Origin: Semisulcospira habei
Taxonomy: Eukaryota; Mollusca; Gastropoda; Semisulcospiridae
Reading direction: 5' to 3'
DNA: 64,000 nucleotides
NCBI GenBank assembly: GCA_036245525.1
Contig: BTPG01000005.1
Span: forward strand, 115,822,380 to 115,886,379
This document shows positions 60,490-64,000 of the stretch, in pieces (positions within the stretch are counted from its first letter, which is position 1; every line of letters starts with the position of its first letter). A program made the position numbers and the translations under genes. The notes under the pieces were generated by a model, which saw only the letters and a list, made by a program, of their open reading frames with translations, ran no database searches and was not told the origin of the DNA.

Positions 60490-61940
60490 ACTAATGGTCA
60501 AAACTTAAGGGCCACCCCACTTGTTTGTGTCATTGCTTATCGTCGCAAGTACGCTAATAAAATACAATGTTCTTTCGATCAAAATGGGTTAAAAGTTGAC
60601 CTTAGACAGTCCACTGTACAGGGAACAATAGACAACAATTCATCAATTTCCACGAATGTGTCAAATGCATGTGAAACATCGTCAGTTTTTGTGAAAAGCT
60701 GTGCGATATTGGCAAGCGTACCAAAGGCAGGCAGGTGGAAAAACTCGGTAAGTCGTAATGTACGTGCTAAAGGGGTCAGTCGTAAACACTGAGCACCTCT
60801 GTTTCGCTACATATACCGGTACAGTAGGGGCATAATTGTCACTTTCCTAACCATGCCACCACGATGAAGCCTAACTAACGCCAGTAGATCAAAGCCGGGC
60901 GCTAGCATGGCTGCCCTGCAGGATGGAATTTCTGGACGAGAAGTTGGGAGACGTCTTAGGGTGTCCCATTCAATGATCCAGAGGCTGTTGGTACGATTCA
61001 AAGAAACTGGAAGGGCAGAACAACGACCCTGCTCAGGACGCCCGTGCTGTACCAGCAGAAGGGAGGACAGATACCTCTGTGTGGCGGCTCTGCGCGACCG
61101 AACTGTCACGTCAACCACTCTGCGACGTCAACTGATGCAAGCTGCAAATGTTAATGTCAGCAGAAGCACAGTCTGCCGATGTCTGCGTGAAATTGGCCTG
61201 GCTTCATGTAGAGCAGCAGTGAGAATACCCCTCTCCCCAGCTCATCGCAGAGCCCAGGTGTCGTCAACATGTGAGGTGGAACAGACTCCAGTGGACTCAG
61301 GTTCTGTTTACTGATGAGTCACGATTTACTGTGTCCTTCAACGCCGGCAGGGTGAGGGTCTGGAGACGCCTGGGCGTGCGATTCACGGATGGATGCGTCC
61401 AAGAGGTGGATCGCTACGGAGGAGGCTCAGTCATGGTCTGGGCAGGCTTCAGCAAGGAAGGCAGGACCCCCCTCCACGTCATCCGAGGCACCCTGTCTGG
61501 ACTGCGCTATCGGGATGAGATTGTGCAGCCCCTCATCCAGCCAGCTCTCCAAGCCATAGGCGACAATGCTGCTCTGCAGGACGACAATGCTCGACCTCAT
61601 CGTGCCCGTGTGGTGGATACCTTGAGCATCATGAGGATGGACTGGTCAACTCGATAACCTGATCTGGCTCCCATCAAGCACCTCTGGGACGTGCTGGGGC
61701 AACGTGTAGTCAGCAACCACCCCCCACCTCAAGGCATCCCACAGCTGACTCAGTTCCTGCATCAAGAGTGGGAAGCAATCCCACAACATGTTCTCTGAAC
61801 CCTGGTGAACTCCATGCACCAACGCTGCATTGAATGCTTGGCTGCAAACGGTGCGTACACTCGTTACTGACTGGACCAGTCTTGTGCGACTTTTCAAATG
61901 AGGGGTGGGTGAACATTCTAACGTACTGCTGCCCACTCGT
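60490..61940 (+). mobile_element. Tc1/mariner-like element remnant
   Basis: The left end may be TGGTCAAAACTTAAGGGCCA CC near 60495, a sequence typical of mariner-type termini. No matching right inverted repeat was found after 61870, so the right end is lost or diverged. It carries a broken transposase at 60907-61870. It lies in sense in MTREX intron 8. Confidence 0.65.
60907..61870 (+). pseudogene. Tc1/mariner-like transposase, inactivated
   Basis: Starts MAALQDGISGREVGRRLRVS, a paired-type helix-turn-helix, with GRPCCTSRREDRYL as the linker (GRPR-type hook). After a frameshift near 61270 the catalytic part reads QVLFTDESRFTVSFNAGRVR, YGGGSVMVWAGFSKEGRTPL and QDDNARPHRARVV. The first two catalytic Asp (FTDESRF, DDNARPH) are present. 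The third acidic residue is changed to Lys in PDLAPIKHLWD (61666-61690), an in-frame TAA precedes it near 61657, and the spacing to it is about four residues shorter than in DD34E relatives. It cannot make active transposase. Confidence 0.88.
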
Positions 61941-63059
61941 GGCATGGGTGGGTAGTCCCCTCAGTCCCTGACTGAGTGGGCTAGCAGAGGGGTGCCATCT
62001 TTGTCCAGGATTAGGACTTGATGTCAGCAGATATGTTGTTCAGTCTTTGTTTTCTCAAAACACATTACCGATGGTATTACTTTTAGGAAAAGGTTCCTTG
62101 CTAGTCTAATTTTAGCCCAAAATTGTTGTGTACGAGTATGGTCATGATGGCATGTGAGGGGCGCCATAGCTACGGCGGTAGCCTCCCTTCCGGTTCAACC
62201 ACGCATGCGCTCAGCGCTTACCACTTCAGTCACTTTCTTTGCTAGTCAGCAGTAGGTTGTGTACGCCTTGTGCTCTCTACGTTCGGACGTTTGTCTTCGG
62301 TGGAAGACGGGTGTTTCGAGGATTTCCTAGGAGGGAGAGAGAAGTGTTGTGGCCTTTGGGCTTGGACGCTTTCGTGTGGATACGATTTCGGCGTGCCGGG
62401 TTCTCAGAGACACCTTGTGAACTTGACTCACTAGTTGGCCGGTCGGCTTGTGTCCTCCTAGGCTGGTGCCTTTTGGCTTCGCCCTGGGCTAGCTTCGTAG
62501 ACTCGGATGCTACCTGGTTGCTGCCTGTGTCTCGCGGTTGTTCCTACTTCGCAGTACAGTTGACTGTCGTCTCTGCGTCCTACACCGTTCGCAGCCCTTG
62601 GCCTGACAGAACCGGTCTTCGTCGCCATTTTGGTGGGACGGCGCCGGGCTACACTGCGTGCCTGTCCTTTTTTCGTGCCTCTTCTTTTGCTTATGGCAAG
62701 GTAAAATCTCGGTCACTGCTTCCGTCCGGCGCTCAGGGAAATGGTAGAGCGCCGTGCGTCAGCATACGCCGTGAACTCTTCTCCGTTCGTTACACTTCGT
62801 TTTGCGTGCCTGCGGGGGCACGTTCGCTTGCATTTCAATGCTATGCTTTGTTTTGCAGTTGGCACTTATACACCTGTTCAGATGTGGCGGATGCCAGTGG
62901 CCATTGACGAACATGAGTTTGCCTGCCTGTTCGCCTGTACTTCTGCGTTGCCATGTCTGGTTGACGCCCCTGGCTGGTAGAGAGTGGACTCAGCTATGGA
63001 GCTTTACTGACATAATCGGCCGACACCAGCACAGACGAAGGGTCAAACACCGGTAAGAA

Positions 63060-63410
63060 CCACAGACCCGACTAGTGGGTATTACCTGGTGTGAGGACAG
63101 TCTACGCCGCAGCTTAGGCCGCGAGCCCCCCTATTACCTGGTGTGAGGACAGTCTACGCCGCAGCTTAGGCCGCGAGCCCGTCCTCCTGCACCGGCAGCA
63201 GGCACAGACCCGACTAGTGCACGCTGTACGGTCGCAGATACAAGAGCTAAGCTTCGAAGCAGACCCTCTTCTCAGAAAGTATAACACGCTGGTGATCACC
63301 ACAGACCCGACTAGTGGTGCTTACCAGACGTTAGAACAGTTATGCTGCGATGGCGGTTGCGAGCAGTTCTACCACACCGGCAGCTTACACAGACCCGACT
63401 AGTGTACGCT
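63060..63410 (+). repeat. Iterated 16-bp motif CAGACCCGACTAGTG
   Basis: CACAGACCCGACTAGTG is present near 63061, 63206, 63300 and 63390, with weaker forms near 63542 and 63620. The last three strong copies are about 90 bp apart, each followed by unlike sequence, so only the motif is conserved. Confidence 0.75.
63081..63184 (+). repeat. Exact tandem duplication of 52 bp
   Basis: ATTACCTGGTGTGAGGACAG and AGCTTAGGCCGCGAGCCC repeat with a period of 52 bp (63081 and 63133). Identical units over their length. Confidence 0.88.
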
Positions 63411-64000
63411 GTCCAGTCCGGTCGACTTCGTCGACACGAGATACCTTACAGTATCACAGGCGACTGGTGGTTCTGGCAGGCGACACTACAGTCAACGCTG
63501 CGACTTCGGTCGCGTTCCCGTTCTCCTACACCGGTAGCTACCGCAGACAGACTAGGGGACTTCCGGTGCGGACGTTTCGTCGACACGGGATATCTTACAA
63601 GTACATCACGGCAGTTCTACAGACCCGCCTCTGTGGACTCTTCCCGGTTCCGCCGTTTTCAGCGGCAAGTTCGGCGCGGGAACAGGTTCAACACCGTTAG
63701 CTGGTTTCACACATACGTTGCTGCTTACAAATTATGGAGCCTCGTCCTCGTCGCTCTTAACGCAAGAGGTCAGCGCTTCAGGTAGGATCTCCCCGAGGGG
63801 TTCCGGTCCAAGGGCAGTGCTGCGGTGATAGATTCTACGAGAGACGAAAGAACTCCTTCGCTGGTAGCAGGTTCCGACCTCAGAGGACGGCTCGGGTTAC
63901 ACTCCTACGGCAAGAACGCAGCTCTACAGTACGGTTCCGGTTCCTCACTCAGTCGAGCACACTTGCCGGCACACTTCCTCTCTTCAGGGAGCGGTAGTAG

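Larger units (their letters stand above)
62045..64000 (+). mobile_element. DIRS-like retrotransposon, left part, continues past window (DIRS4)
   Basis: TTTGTTTTCTCAAAACACAT TACCGATGGTATTACT, then TAATTTTAGCCCAAAATTGT TGTGTAC matches the left termini of DIRS1-3. TATGGCAAGGTAAAATCTCG at 62692 corresponds to 36178 and 47757. The interior is not similar enough to DIRS1 to read domains. A 222-codon open frame at 62239-62907 has no recognisable similarity. Confidence 0.78.

Noticed and set aside
62239..62907. 222-codon open frame as a host gene
   Set aside because: It lies in the left part of DIRS4, with no recognised domain and no intron-exon support. It may be decayed DIRS sequence.
63060..63410. 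CRISPR-like array
   Set aside because: The repeated motif is only about 16 bp, spacing is 90-145 bp and irregular, and the context is an animal retrotransposon.

Overview
This window is animal nuclear DNA, most likely from a marine invertebrate. A mollusc is my guess, from the intron and repeat style; the sequence does not prove it. Two host genes lie head to head. TXNDC12 (thioredoxin-domain ER protein, minus strand, seven coding exons, 8927-14203, complete, 161 codons) and MTREX/MTR4 (exosome RNA helicase, plus strand, eight coding exons from 14574 to 59559, running off the right edge) are separated by about 370 bp that probably form a shared divergent promoter. Exon joins were worked out by hand; every join keeps phase and uses GT-AG sites.

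Region by region: 1-8926 has no host gene that I can recognise. It holds the 3' part of an L2/CR1-like LINE, many palindromic foldback elements bounded by TTAA, and an array of about 160-bp units rich in TGACCT-type half-sites. 8927-14203 is TXNDC12, its introns carrying foldbacks, a small LINE insertion nested in a foldback, and a long (TG)n tract. From 14574 onward MTREX exons sit in very large introns filled with mobile DNA. Intron 1 has a nearly full-length RTE-like LINE (minus strand, 12-bp target-site duplication) and a small hAT-like element. Intron 3 has a full-length DIRS-like tyrosine-recombinase retrotransposon (25427-33222) with inverted termini and an internal complementary region, itself interrupted by a LINE fragment, a hAT-derived repeat and a 1,966-bp hAT-like element. 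Intron 4 has a pogo-like element and a second DIRS copy whose right end stops within a few bases of the exon 5 splice acceptor. Intron 5 has a third DIRS copy interrupted by a second RTE-like LINE that landed in an L2-like tail. Intron 8 has foldbacks, a dead mariner-like transposase and the left part of a fourth DIRS copy.

Functionally, the two host genes are unrelated (ER redox folding; nuclear RNA surveillance). The mobile elements appear inactive as they stand: each coding copy I could read has frameshifts, stops or lost catalytic residues. I found no CRISPR array, operon, or wholly new gene system. The most notable observations are the DIRS terminus acting as the 3' splice-site context of an MTREX exon, the TTAA foldback families (one carrying an acceptor-like motif in its arm), and the 5-6 bp target duplications of the hAT-like group.
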